Translations under genes and position numbers: made by a program
Notes under the pieces: model-generated
The model's input: the letters and a program-made list of their open reading frames with translations, nothing else
Databases searched by the model: none
What the model was told of the DNA's origin: nothing
In this document: positions 42,637 to 49,991 of the stretch, piece after piece
Numbering within the stretch: position 1 is the first letter of the stretch
Layout: the number at the start of each line of letters is the position of its first letter
Origin: an uncultured Roseburia sp.
GTDB lineage: Bacteria > Bacillota > Clostridia > Lachnospirales > Lachnospiraceae
DNA length: 64,000 nucleotides
Assembly (NCBI GenBank): GCA_947644305.1
Contig: CANRYS010000003.1
Location: 102,871-166,870, forward strand
Direction: 5' to 3'

Positions 42637-44034
42637 ATGAGATGTCCAAGATGTGATGCAAACATAAACGATGAGATGGAAATTTGCAGATTTTGTGGAC
42701 AGGATCTGTCGATCATATATCATGTAAGAAGAATTTCAAATGCGTATTACAACATGGGACTGGAGAAAGCGCAGGTGCGTGATCTCTCTGGGGCAATCAT
42801 GGTATTGAAAAAAAGTCTGCAGTTTGATAAATACAATACCAATGCCCGCAATCTTCTGGGGCTTGTGTACAACGAGATGGGGGAGACTGTGGCGGCATTG
42901 AGTGAGTGGGTGCTCAGCCGATATCTTCAGCCGGAAAATAACCGAGCACAATATTATATCAACGTTATTCAGAAAAACCAGACAGCACTGGATGCGGTGA
43001 ATCAGACGATAAAAAAATACAACTCCGCGCTGAATGCGGCAAAGGGAGGCAATGAAGATCTGGCGGTGATCCAGTTGAAGAAGGTGGTCAGCCTGAATCC
43101 CAAGTTTGTCCGCGCCCTACAGCTTTTAGCACTGTTGTATATGAAATCCAAAGAGTATTCCAAAGCTGCCAAATGCCTCAAACGGGCGAGGCGGATTGAC
43201 TATAATAATACGACCACTCTGCGTTACATGCAGGAGATCGGTGATAAATTTAGTGAAAATGGAGGCAAGAGCCGGGAGGATTCCGCCAGGGCATATCGTC
43301 AACAGCCCAAAAAGGACCCTTTGGCAAATGTGCAGCCAGTAGGTGCTTATAAGGAAGAGAAGCGGCACTGGATGCCAGTGATCAATGTGATCATCGGGGT
43401 GATTATCGGTCTTGTTGTCAGTTTTGTGCTGATTCGTCCTACCCTTTTGGGTAACAACCTGGGAAATAACTCCGATAGCATTGCTGAAAACAATCAGCAG
43501 CTTTCTGTAAAAGAGGCTCAGTTGTCTTCTATGCAGAAACAGAAAGAAAAACTGGAGCAGGATGTGGCGAAACTGCAGAAAAAACTGGATGAGGGAGAAG
43601 ACGCCAACGCGGCAAAGCTGGAATTGAGCAACAATCTTCTTCTGGCTGTCAAGTATTATAATGATGGGGACAGGCTTCTTGCTGCCAGTACAGTGAGCCA
43701 GTATAAAGAGTCGGATTTTGAGAAGGAAGAGATGAAGGAACTGTTTAAAATGGTTTCCAAGAAAATCACCCAGGCGGATGTGAAAAATCTCTTTGAACAG
43801 GGAAGAGCTGAGTTTAACAGAGGGAAGTATGACGAGGCAGAAAAATTGTTGAATCAGGTGCTTTCTGTTGATGCGGAGAATCTAGATGCGTTGTATTTTA
43901 TGGGGCGGGTTTACCATCAGAGAGGCAAAAAGAAAAAGGCAGTAGAATATTATGAGAAGGTTATTGAGATCGATGAGGCTTCCAGCCGGGCAGCGGAGGC
44001 GAGAAGCCGCTTGAGACAGTTGGGGGTGAGCTGA
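42637..44034 (+). CDS. Zinc-ribbon, TPR and coiled-coil membrane protein
   Basis: A 465-residue membrane protein. The N-terminal zinc ribbon uses Cys3, Cys6, Cys17 and Cys20 (CPRC and CRFC). TPR repeats span about 28-205 (AIMVLKKSLQFDKYNTNARNLLGLVYNEMG). One membrane helix lies at about 245-270 (VINVIIGVIIGLVVSFVLI). An external coiled coil follows (about 285-325) and another TPR pair (about 375-455, GRAEFNRGKYDEAEKLLNQ). Two TPR sets on opposite sides of the membrane suggest a scaffold. It precedes spoIIAA by 171 nt and a terminator-like hairpin. Function unknown. Confidence 0.7.
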   Translation: MRCPRCDANINDEMEICRFCGQDLSIIYHVRRISNAYYNMGLEKAQVRDLSGAIMVLKKSLQFDKYNTNARNLLGLVYNEMGETVAALSEWVLSRYLQPENNRAQYYINVIQKNQTALDAVNQTIKKYNSALNAAKGGNEDLAVIQLKKVVSLNPKFVRALQLLALLYMKSKEYSKAAKCLKRARRIDYNNTTTLRYMQEIGDKFSENGGKSREDSARAYRQQPKKDPLANVQPVGAYKEEKRHWMPVINVIIGVIIGLVVSFVLIRPTLLGNNLGNNSDSIAENNQQLSVKEAQLSSMQKQKEKLEQDVAKLQKKLDEGEDANAAKLELSNNLLLAVKYYNDGDRLLAASTVSQYKESDFEKEEMKELFKMVSKKITQADVKNLFEQGRAEFNRGKYDEAEKLLNQVLSVDAENLDALYFMGRVYHQRGKKKKAVEYYEKVIEIDEASSRAAEARSRLRQLGVS

Positions 44035-44106
44035 CTTTATGCACGGTCAGTTCCTTTCGGAATAAAAGCTTTTCAAAGCGAACACGATTTACATGAGAAA
44101 AAGAAG

Positions 44107-44166
44107 AAAAAGGACTACGGAGAAAATATCGGACAAGCCGTCCGAATTGTTCTGTAGTTCTTTTTT
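44107..44166 (+). terminator. Terminator between TPR gene and spoIIA operon
   Basis: An outer stem of about 15 bp with wobbles (AAAAGGACTACGG.. with ..TGTAGTTCTTTT), an inner CGGAC/GTCCG stem, and a closing TTTTTT run. Confidence 0.65.
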
Positions 44167-44205
44167 AATGATAAAAGAGAAATAAATAGAAATGGGAGGA
44201 AGAAA

Positions 44206-44514
44206 ATGGATAATTTTTCACTGGAAAGGAATGGTGCTAACTTGATCCTGCACATTAGCGAGGATCTGGATCACCATACAGCGGCTCAGATCAGCAAGAC
44301 TATTGATGTTTTGATTGAGAAGGGAAATGTAAAAAATATAGTATTTGATTTTGAGGGAATGACATTTATGGATAGTTCGGGAATCGGCATGGTCATGGGG
44401 AGATACCGGAAGATACAGTATTTTGGTGGAAATGTTTATGTGACCGGGGTAGGCGCCGGCATTGATCGAATATTTTCCATGTCCGGACTCTATAAGATCA
44501 TTCAGAGAGTTTGA
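44206..44514 (+). CDS. spoIIAA: Anti-sigma F factor antagonist
   Basis: A 102-residue STAS-domain protein. The phosphorylatable serine lies in TFMDSSGIGMVM (Ser57/Ser58, matching Ser58 of Bacillus SpoIIAA). It starts with the LERNGANLILHISEDLDHHTAAQ strand-helix block. When dephosphorylated by SpoIIE in the forespore it binds SpoIIAB and frees sigma F. It is first in the tripartite spoIIA operon, 33 nt before spoIIAB. AATGGGAGGAAG precedes the ATG. A Spo0A or sigma H promoter is expected upstream but is not clear by eye. Presence of this operon marks the organism as a spore former. Confidence 0.93.
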   Translation: MDNFSLERNGANLILHISEDLDHHTAAQISKTIDVLIEKGNVKNIVFDFEGMTFMDSSGIGMVMGRYRKIQYFGGNVYVTGVGAGIDRIFSMSGLYKIIQRV

Positions 44515-44547
44515 GAAAATTAAAACAGTGCAGAATTGGAGGATAAG

Positions 44548-44988
44548 ATGAATACATATAATGAAATGAAATTGGAATTTAGTAGCTATTCGGAAAATGA
44601 AAGCTTTGCCCGTACCGTGGTAAGCGCCTTTATTGCTAGAATGGACCCCACACTGGAAGAGTTGGCAGATGTTAAGACTGCCGTTTCGGAGGCGGTGACC
44701 AACGCGATCATCCACGGTTACGAAAAAAATCCTGGGAAGGTAACCATATACGGAAAGATCGAGGGAAATACGATCTATCTGGAGATTTCTGATGAGGGGG
44801 AAGGGATCAGCGATATTTCCAAGGCAATGGAACCGCTTTATACATCCAAACCAGAATTGGACAGGTCCGGTATGGGCTTTGCGTTTATGGAGGCATTTAT
44901 GGACGAGCTTCATGTGGATTCAGAGCCGGGAAAGGGAACGGTTATCAAGATGAAAAAAGTGATATATAGTGCAATGAATCTTTCATAG
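44548..44988 (+). CDS. spoIIAB: Anti-sigma F factor / serine kinase
   Basis: A 146-residue GHKL-fold kinase that binds sigma F and phosphorylates SpoIIAA. The N box is [15 protein letters not shown], the G1 box [10 protein letters not shown], and the G2 region [14 protein letters not shown]. The start is ATG 44548, five bases after GGAGG; a TTG at 44536 overlaps that site and is rejected. It is 14 nt before sigF, so coupling is likely. It is the middle gene of the spoIIA operon, which controls forespore-specific sigma F activity. Confidence 0.94.
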   Translation: MNTYNEMKLEFSSYSENESFARTVVSAFIARMDPTLEELADVKTAVSEAVTNAIIHGYEKNPGKVTIYGKIEGNTIYLEISDEGEGISDISKAMEPLYTSKPELDRSGMGFAFMEAFMDELHVDSEPGKGTVIKMKKVIYSAMNLS

Positions 44989-45002
44989 AGAGGGACTGGT
45001 CA

Positions 45003-45743
45003 ATGGAAACCATAGAACTGATAAAATTAGCACGTTCTGGGGATAAAATGGCACGAGACCAGGTGATACAAAAGAATATGGGGCTGGTATACAGTATCGT
45101 GAGCCGGTATGCGGGGAGGGGATATGACACGGAGGAACTCAGTCAGATCGGAGCCATAGGTCTGATCAAAGCCGTGGACAAATTTGATATGAGCTTTGAC
45201 GTAAAATTTTCCACCTATGCCGTGCCTATGATCAGCGGTGAGATTAAAAGATTTCTCCGGGATGATGGAATGGTCAAGGTGAGCCGGAGCATCAAAGAAA
45301 ATGGCTGGAAGATCCGCAAGGCGGCAGATACTCTTTCCCAGCAGTTGGACAGGGAACCTTCGATCGAAGAGCTGGCAGCGGCGACGGAGATCGCTGTAGA
45401 AGATATCGTCCTTGCTCTGGAGGCAAATCTGGAGGTGGAATCCATCCACAAACCGGTTTCTTTTGCCGATGGAAAAGAGGTTTCCCTGGAGGACAAAATA
45501 CCGGAAAAAAGTGACTGGAATGAGCAGCTCCTAAATCGAATGCTGGTAGATCAACTGATGCTGCTTCTAAACGACAAAGAAAAAAAGCTGATTCAAATGC
45601 GTTATTACGATGATAAACCTCAGCGGGAGGTGGCGGAATGCCTTGGGATCAGCCAGGTTCAGGTAAGCCGTCTGGAGAAAAAGATCCTGCAGAATCTGAG
45701 AAACCATATGAATAAGGCGCATAGCCCGGCGGCACCAATTTGA
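45003..45743 (+). CDS. sigF: Sporulation sigma factor F
   Basis: A 246-residue sigma-70 family factor for early forespore genes. Region 2 has RDQVIQKNMGLVYSIVSRYAGRGYDTEELSQIGAIGLIKAVDKFD and FSTYAVPMISGEIKRFLRDDG. Region 3 contains PSIEELAAATEIAVEDIVLALEA, and region 4 is KKLIQMRYYDDKPQREVAECLGISQVQVSRLEKKIL with the -35-binding helix. Length and motifs fit SigF. It is last in spoIIAA-spoIIAB-sigF, followed by a tRNA promoter 33 nt on. Confidence 0.94.
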   Translation: METIELIKLARSGDKMARDQVIQKNMGLVYSIVSRYAGRGYDTEELSQIGAIGLIKAVDKFDMSFDVKFSTYAVPMISGEIKRFLRDDGMVKVSRSIKENGWKIRKAADTLSQQLDREPSIEELAAATEIAVEDIVLALEANLEVESIHKPVSFADGKEVSLEDKIPEKSDWNEQLLNRMLVDQLMLLLNDKEKKLIQMRYYDDKPQREVAECLGISQVQVSRLEKKILQNLRNHMNKAHSPAAPI

Positions 45744-45776
45744 ACCGAGTAAAAATGACAAAAATGGAAAAAACTA

Positions 45777-45805
45777 TTGACAAATATATTTGTTTGTGAT
45801 AGCAT
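45777..45805 (+). promoter_or_regulatory. Promoter of tRNA-Arg
   Basis: TTGACA (45777-45782), 17 bp, TAGCAT (45800-45805). This gives a start near 45812, about 27 nt before the tRNA. Confidence 0.55.
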
Positions 45806-45838
45806 ATATTTTGCGTGTTGACAAGTACATGCTTAGAT

Positions 45839-45912
45839 GTGGGTTTAGCTCAGCTGGATAGAGCGTTTGGCTACGGACCAAAAGGTCGGGGGTTCGAATC
45901 CTCTAACCCACG
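45839..45912 (+). tRNA. tRNA-Arg (ACG anticodon)
   Basis: A 74-nt cloverleaf. Acceptor GTGGGTT (45839-45845) pairs with AACCCAC (45905-45911), discriminator G45912. The D arm carries AGCTCAGCTGGATAGAGC. The anticodon stem TTTGG/CCAAA encloses the loop CTACGGA, giving anticodon ACG (arginine, read as ICG). The T arm is GGGGGTTCGAATCCTC (one wobble). CCA is not encoded. A terminator follows at once. Confidence 0.95.
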
Positions 45913-45915
45913 GTG

Positions 45916-45959
45916 AAAACTGCTAAATAAAGTCTTGGACTTTGTTTGGCAGTTTTTTT
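45916..45959 (+). terminator. Terminator of tRNA-Arg
   Basis: AAAACTGC (45916-45923) pairs with GCAGTTTT (45949-45956). An inner CTAAATAAAGTC/GACTTTGTTTGG stem extends it, and a run of seven T follows. Confidence 0.85.
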
Positions 45960-46034
45960 GTTAAAAAAATAATTGCACTACGGGCTTGACTTAGGATATA
46001 CTAAAGACACACAAATAGAGGAGGATGATACAAA

Positions 46035-47141
46035 ATGATACAGTATAAATGCCCGAAATGTGCAGCGAATATGGAGTTTGATGCAAAAAGCGGACGGCTC
46101 AGTTGTGCATTCTGTGGGAACAGCCTGAATATTCAGGATTTTGCAGAGGAAAATGGCGGTGATTATGAGCCTGAGGCTGCCGAGGAAAATGTGGATGAGG
46201 AAACTGGGGATTTCCGTGAGGTGCATGAGGAAAAGACAGATAATTTTTTTGATGAATCGGTTGTGAGATACTGCTGTGATAATTGTGGCGCAGAGCTGGT
46301 GGTAACGGAAGATACGACAGCGACGAAGTGTAGTTTTTGTGGATCACCTATGATTCTGTCTGACCGAATGCAGGGAAAGAGAGCGCCGGTGAAAGTCATA
46401 CCGTTTCGGGTGAGCAAAGAAGATGCCATCACCGCATTTAAAAAATGGTGCAAAAAGGGTTTGATCACGCCAAATGATTTTATGACACCGGAACGTATCG
46501 ATGATATCTCGGGAATTTATGTACCTTTTTGGCTGTATGACATAGCCGGACAGGGGGAGATTCACGCAGATTGTACCCGAGTGTCGCATTATTCCAGCGG
46601 AAATTATAATGTGACAGCGACGAAACATTACAAGGTGTGGAGAAAAGTAGATCTGGATTATGACTGTATCCCAGTGGATGCATCTGAGCGTATGCGGGAT
46701 GATCTGATGGATAAACTGGAGCCTTTTTACTATGAAGATATAAAGGACTATTCGTCCATGTATCTGCCTGGCTATGTGGCGGAAGGATATAATTATACCG
46801 ATGAAGACCTGATGCCCAGAGTACAGAAACGGGTGGAGAAATTTATGGATGAATATGTAAGGGGGACGATGAAGCATTATGCTTCGGTTCATATCACGGA
46901 TCGGGATTACAACATTTTAAAGAAGAAAGCGGATTATGCGCTACTTCCCGTGTGGATGATCAACTATGATTACCGGGATGGGCAATACGTATTTGCCATG
47001 AATGGAGATACGGGAAAGATCGTTGGGAAACCACCCATCAGTAAAGCTAAGGTACTGGCGTGGCTTCTGGGAATTGGCGGGGGATTATTTCTTATTCTGC
47101 GCCTGATTACCATATTTTTACTGGGAGGTGGAATCGGATGA
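46035..47141 (+). CDS. Double zinc-ribbon membrane protein (YdjG-like)
   Basis: A 368-residue protein. The first zinc ribbon has Cys6, Cys9, Cys24 and Cys27 (CPKC..CAFC). An acidic linker follows, then a second ribbon (CDNCGAEL..CSFCGSPM) near 78-100. A long soluble domain (about 110-330) contains GIYVPFWLYDI, WRKVDLDYDCIPVDAS and LLPVWMINYDYRDGQYVFAMNGDTGKIVG. One C-terminal membrane helix lies at about 345-362. It resembles the TFIIB-type zinc-ribbon protein YdjG of the Bacillus ydjFGHI set. It overlaps the TPM gene by 4 bp (ATGA). Exact role unknown; membrane stress is suggested by family context. Confidence 0.75.
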   Translation: MIQYKCPKCAANMEFDAKSGRLSCAFCGNSLNIQDFAEENGGDYEPEAAEENVDEETGDFREVHEEKTDNFFDESVVRYCCDNCGAELVVTEDTTATKCSFCGSPMILSDRMQGKRAPVKVIPFRVSKEDAITAFKKWCKKGLITPNDFMTPERIDDISGIYVPFWLYDIAGQGEIHADCTRVSHYSSGNYNVTATKHYKVWRKVDLDYDCIPVDASERMRDDLMDKLEPFYYEDIKDYSSMYLPGYVAEGYNYTDEDLMPRVQKRVEKFMDEYVRGTMKHYASVHITDRDYNILKKKADYALLPVWMINYDYRDGQYVFAMNGDTGKIVGKPPISKAKVLAWLLGIGGGLFLILRLITIFLLGGGIG

Positions 47142-47971
47142 TGAAGAATAAAGGTTTTTACATATTATTTGCTGCGCTGGTGCTGGTTTTAACAGCAGGA
47201 CTTGGCTTATCCTGGAAGAGTGTTTCGGCGGAAACGCTGGAAGACTACTATTTGCAAGGGAATGGGAATAGTCTCAAGCGGGAGAGTGCTGTGAACGATT
47301 ATGCCGGTATTTATACCCAGGATCAGATTGCTACTTTTGAGGAAAGAATGCGTAAGATGCGGGAAGAGTATGATTGCAATGTGGTGGCATTTGTGATTGA
47401 CAACAACGAGTGGAACAGCAGCGAATTGTCGGCGCCGGAACGGGTTAGTGAGTGCTTTTTGAATCTGGATTCCCATAAAAGTACTGTCGTTCTCTGGCTA
47501 AACATTTGTCAGAATAACCGCTCTCTCTATGTACTGGGATATGGTTCGGCAGAACATAAGATCTCGGATGGTGAAGCAGATCGTTTGGCAAAAGACCTGC
47601 AGGGGTATGTGAAAGATGCCCAGAGCGGGGTGGGGGATGCTCAGTCCCAATATACACAGATGATGGATGAATTTATTAGCAAGAGTGATCAGGAGATGCG
47701 TACACCCTACTTCTTTTTGGCATGGTGGTTCCATCTTGGACTAGGTATTCTGGCAGGAACGATTGTGGTACTGATATTGGTAAGAAATTCTGGCGGCAAA
47801 ATGACGACAAACGGAAAAACTTATATAAATAAGAGTTTTTCTGGATTGATTGGGCGCCGGGATATTTATACTCATACGACTTATGTGAGAACAAAGAAAT
47901 CCAGCAGCAGTAGTGGCAGCAGAGGCGGAGGAGGCGGACGCAGCCATTCTAGCGGTGGTGGACGGTTCTGA
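47138..47971 (+). CDS. TPM-domain membrane protein (YdjH-like)
   Basis: A 277-residue protein that starts at ATG 47138, nine bases after GGGAGG and overlapping the upstream stop. A signal or anchor helix (about 7-30) is followed by an external TPM domain (about 48-180) with VNDYAGIYTQDQIATFEERMRKM and SLYVLGYGSAEHKISDGEADRLAKDL. A membrane helix (about 192-214) and a cytosolic Ser/Gly-rich tail (SSSSGSRGGGGGRSHSSGGG) follow. This architecture is that of YdjH-type TPM proteins. It is translationally coupled to the zinc-ribbon gene; a methyltransferase gene follows 41 nt on. Confidence 0.78.
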   Translation: MMKNKGFYILFAALVLVLTAGLGLSWKSVSAETLEDYYLQGNGNSLKRESAVNDYAGIYTQDQIATFEERMRKMREEYDCNVVAFVIDNNEWNSSELSAPERVSECFLNLDSHKSTVVLWLNICQNNRSLYVLGYGSAEHKISDGEADRLAKDLQGYVKDAQSGVGDAQSQYTQMMDEFISKSDQEMRTPYFFLAWWFHLGLGILAGTIVVLILVRNSGGKMTTNGKTYINKSFSGLIGRRDIYTHTTYVRTKKSSSSSGSRGGGGGRSHSSGGGRF

Positions 47972-48012
47972 TCACAACGAGAAAAATATAACCAAGGAAA
48001 GGAATAGCGAAT

Positions 48013-48876
48013 ATGTGGCTGGCAGATGGCTGGAAAGATTACGAAGTGATTGACACTTCATCGGGAGAAAAATTGGAGCGTTGGGGGGAATATATTCTGG
48101 TGCGGCCGGATCCTCAGGTGATCTGGGATACTCCTCATGAAGCTCCTCAGTGGAAACAAAAAAATGCCCACTATCATAGAAACAGCAAGGGAGGAGGACA
48201 GTGGGAATTTATCGATCTTCCACAGCAGTGGAAGGTCTCTTATCGGGATCTGACCTTTCATCTGAAACCCTTTAGTTTTAAGCATACGGGTTTATTTCCA
48301 GAGCAGGCGGTGAACTGGGATTGGGCTTCGGGACTGATCAAAAAGGCCGGTCGACAGGTCAAAGTATTGAATCTATTTGCCTATACGGGAGGTGCTACAG
48401 TGGCGTGTGCAAAGGCAGGAGCAGCGGTGACACATGTAGACGCCTCCAAGGGAATGGTATCTTGGGCGAAGGAAAATGCCGCTGCTTCCGGGCTTGCTGA
48501 TGCGCCGATCCGATATTTGGTGGATGACTGTGTTAAGTTTGTTGAGCGCGAGATCCGTCGGGGAAATCATTACGATGGCATTATTATGGACCCGCCATCT
48601 TATGGGAGGGGACCAAAAGGAGAGGTTTGGAAGATCGAGGAAAAGATATTTCCTCTGCTCAGCCTGTGTACAAAAGTGTTATCCAGAGAGCCCTTGTTCT
48701 TCCTGGTGAATTCCTATACCACAGGCCTACAGCCGGCAGTGTTGTCCTATATGATGGAACTGACGATTCGGAATAAATTTGGGGGCACAGTGGCTGCAGA
48801 AGAAATTGGTCTTCCGGTGAGTTCAAATGGCCTTATCCTTCCCTGTGGTGCTAGTGGAAGGTATGAAAGAGTATAA
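48013..48876 (+). CDS. Class I SAM-dependent methyltransferase (RlmI/RlmK-like, probably rRNA)
   Basis: A 287-residue Rossmann-fold methyltransferase. SAM-binding motif I is KVLNLFAYTGGATVACAKAGA (about 117-137), motif II THVDASKGMVSWAKENAAAS, and the catalytic IIMDPPSYGRGPKGE (about 193-207). The DPPSYGRG form is typical of 23S rRNA cytosine- or guanine-methyltransferases related to RlmI and RlmK, but the usual N-terminal PUA or THUMP domain is missing. The start is ATG 48013, behind AAGGAAAGG. It interrupts the zinc-ribbon/TPM/SPFH series and may or may not share its transcript. Confidence 0.82.
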   Translation: MWLADGWKDYEVIDTSSGEKLERWGEYILVRPDPQVIWDTPHEAPQWKQKNAHYHRNSKGGGQWEFIDLPQQWKVSYRDLTFHLKPFSFKHTGLFPEQAVNWDWASGLIKKAGRQVKVLNLFAYTGGATVACAKAGAAVTHVDASKGMVSWAKENAAASGLADAPIRYLVDDCVKFVEREIRRGNHYDGIIMDPPSYGRGPKGEVWKIEEKIFPLLSLCTKVLSREPLFFLVNSYTTGLQPAVLSYMMELTIRNKFGGTVAAEEIGLPVSSNGLILPCGASGRYERV

Positions 48877-48946
48877 TTGAAGGTGTGTGACAACTTGTTT
48901 TAGAACAAAGGTACGCAGACAAATGTAGTATGAGAAACCAACAAAG

Positions 48947-49016
48947 TTATCCACAAATAAAGCGACGTCTTTGCGATATTTATTAGTTGTGCACAAAGTT
49001 ATCCACATTATCCACA
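48947..49016 (+). promoter_or_regulatory. Cluster of three perfect DnaA boxes
   Basis: The 9-mer TTATCCACA occurs at 48947-48955, 48999-49007 and 49008-49016, all on the same strand, the last two head to tail. The palindrome TTGTGCACAA at 48987-48996 lies just before the pair. The 357-bp gap between the methyltransferase and hpf is AT-rich. No dnaA, dnaN or other origin gene is present, so a DnaA titration or regulatory site is favoured over oriC. Confidence 0.75.
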
Positions 49017-49123
49017 AAAAATGTAGACTTTTGTAGCAAAAATGCACCAATTTGACAACTAACAGAATTGTGTGACAATTTGGCGTGAAAGCAAAAAACG
49101 GCTACATAAATCCAAAATATATG

Positions 49124-49152
49124 TTGCTCATTATATGGTTTTGGTATATAAT
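49124..49152 (+). promoter_or_regulatory. Promoter of hpf
   Basis: TTGCTC (49124-49129), 17 bp, TATAAT (49147-49152). The leader (about 75 nt) contains GTCTG-N9-CAGAC. Confidence 0.6.
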
Positions 49153-49233
49153 AAACATACGGGACAGGTTCCGTCTGACATAGTCGGCAGACAGGTTTCA
49201 TCCCGAATATTATGGGCAAAGGAGCTGATCATT

Positions 49234-49761
49234 ATGAATTTAGTAATTAGCGGCAAAAATTTAGATATAACGGAGGGATTACGTTCGGCGATCGAAGAAA
49301 AGATTGCTAAACTGGAGAGATATTTCAATGACAGTACCGAGGTTCACGTGACATTGAGCACCGAGAAGAACAGACAGAAGATTGAGATTACCATTCCAAT
49401 GAAAGGAAGTATCATTCGTGCAGAAGAAGTGAGTTCAGATATGTATGTTTCTATCGATCTGGTAGAAGAAGTGATCGAGAGACAACTGCGAAAATACAAA
49501 AATAAATTGATTGATAAAGCTCAGAATGCAGCACATCTGAACCAGGAATTTATTGACGAAGATATGGAGGATGAAGAAGAGATCAACATTATCCGTTCTA
49601 AGAAATTTGCGATGAAACCGATGGATCCTGAGGAGGCATGTGTACAGATGGAGCTTCTGGGACATAACTTCTTTGTATTCCGAAATTCTGAGACAGAAGA
49701 GGTAAATGTTGTTTACAAGAGAAAGGGAAATACATATGGGCTGATCGAGCCGGAGTATTAA
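49234..49761 (+). CDS. hpf: Long-form ribosome hibernation promoting factor
   Basis: A 175-residue protein from ATG 49234 (MNLVISGKNLDITEGLRSAIEEKI), with AAAGGAG about 11 bases upstream; an in-frame ATG at 49072 lies in the promoter region. The N-terminal HPF/YfiA fold (about 1-100) binds the 30S decoding site. An acidic linker (DEDMEDEEEINI) leads to the C-terminal dimer domain (about 118-175, RSKKFAMKPMDPEEACVQMELLGHNFFVFRN) that pairs 70S ribosomes into 100S dimers. It is monocistronic, with a terminator at 49817-49866. The DnaA boxes lie 110-180 bp upstream of its promoter. Confidence 0.94.
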   Translation: MNLVISGKNLDITEGLRSAIEEKIAKLERYFNDSTEVHVTLSTEKNRQKIEITIPMKGSIIRAEEVSSDMYVSIDLVEEVIERQLRKYKNKLIDKAQNAAHLNQEFIDEDMEDEEEINIIRSKKFAMKPMDPEEACVQMELLGHNFFVFRNSETEEVNVVYKRKGNTYGLIEPEY

Positions 49762-49816
49762 GAATATTATAGGCGTCTATAAAGAAATTTTAGAAATAAT
49801 ATAGTATAGAAAAAGA

Positions 49817-49866
49817 TGTGTCCTCCTGGATGGAACCATTCTGGTTTGGTCCAGAAGGACATTTTG
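49817..49866 (+). terminator. Terminator after hpf
   Basis: TGTCCTCCTGGA (49819-49830) pairs with TCCAGAAGGACA (49850-49861), one mismatch, followed by TTTT. Confidence 0.65.
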
Positions 49867-49874
49867 TGATACCA

Positions 49875-49929
49875 GGGTCAAAAGGTCATGTGTTCCATGC
49901 TTGCATGGAAAAGCATGACTTTATGACCC
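49875..49929. repeat. Palindromic dispersed repeat (second copy)
   Basis: Nested inverted repeats: GGGTCA/TGACCC (49875-49880, 49924-49929), GTCATG/CATGAC (49885-49890, 49914-49919) and CCATGC-TT-GCATGG (49895-49908). The upstream text ATACCAGGGTCAAAA is shared with the element at 3152-3166. Confidence 0.6.
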
Positions 49930-49991
49930 GCAAAACACGAGCAATCCGTGTATTATTATAAAGAAACATAAGTTTCAGAATGGAGGATAAA

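Noticed and set aside
48947..49016. Reading the DnaA-box cluster as the chromosomal origin
   Set aside because: No dnaA, dnaN, recF, gyrB, rpmH or rnpA gene is near, and flanking genes (methyltransferase, hpf, secA) are not the usual origin neighbours. A DnaA-binding regulatory site is the milder reading.
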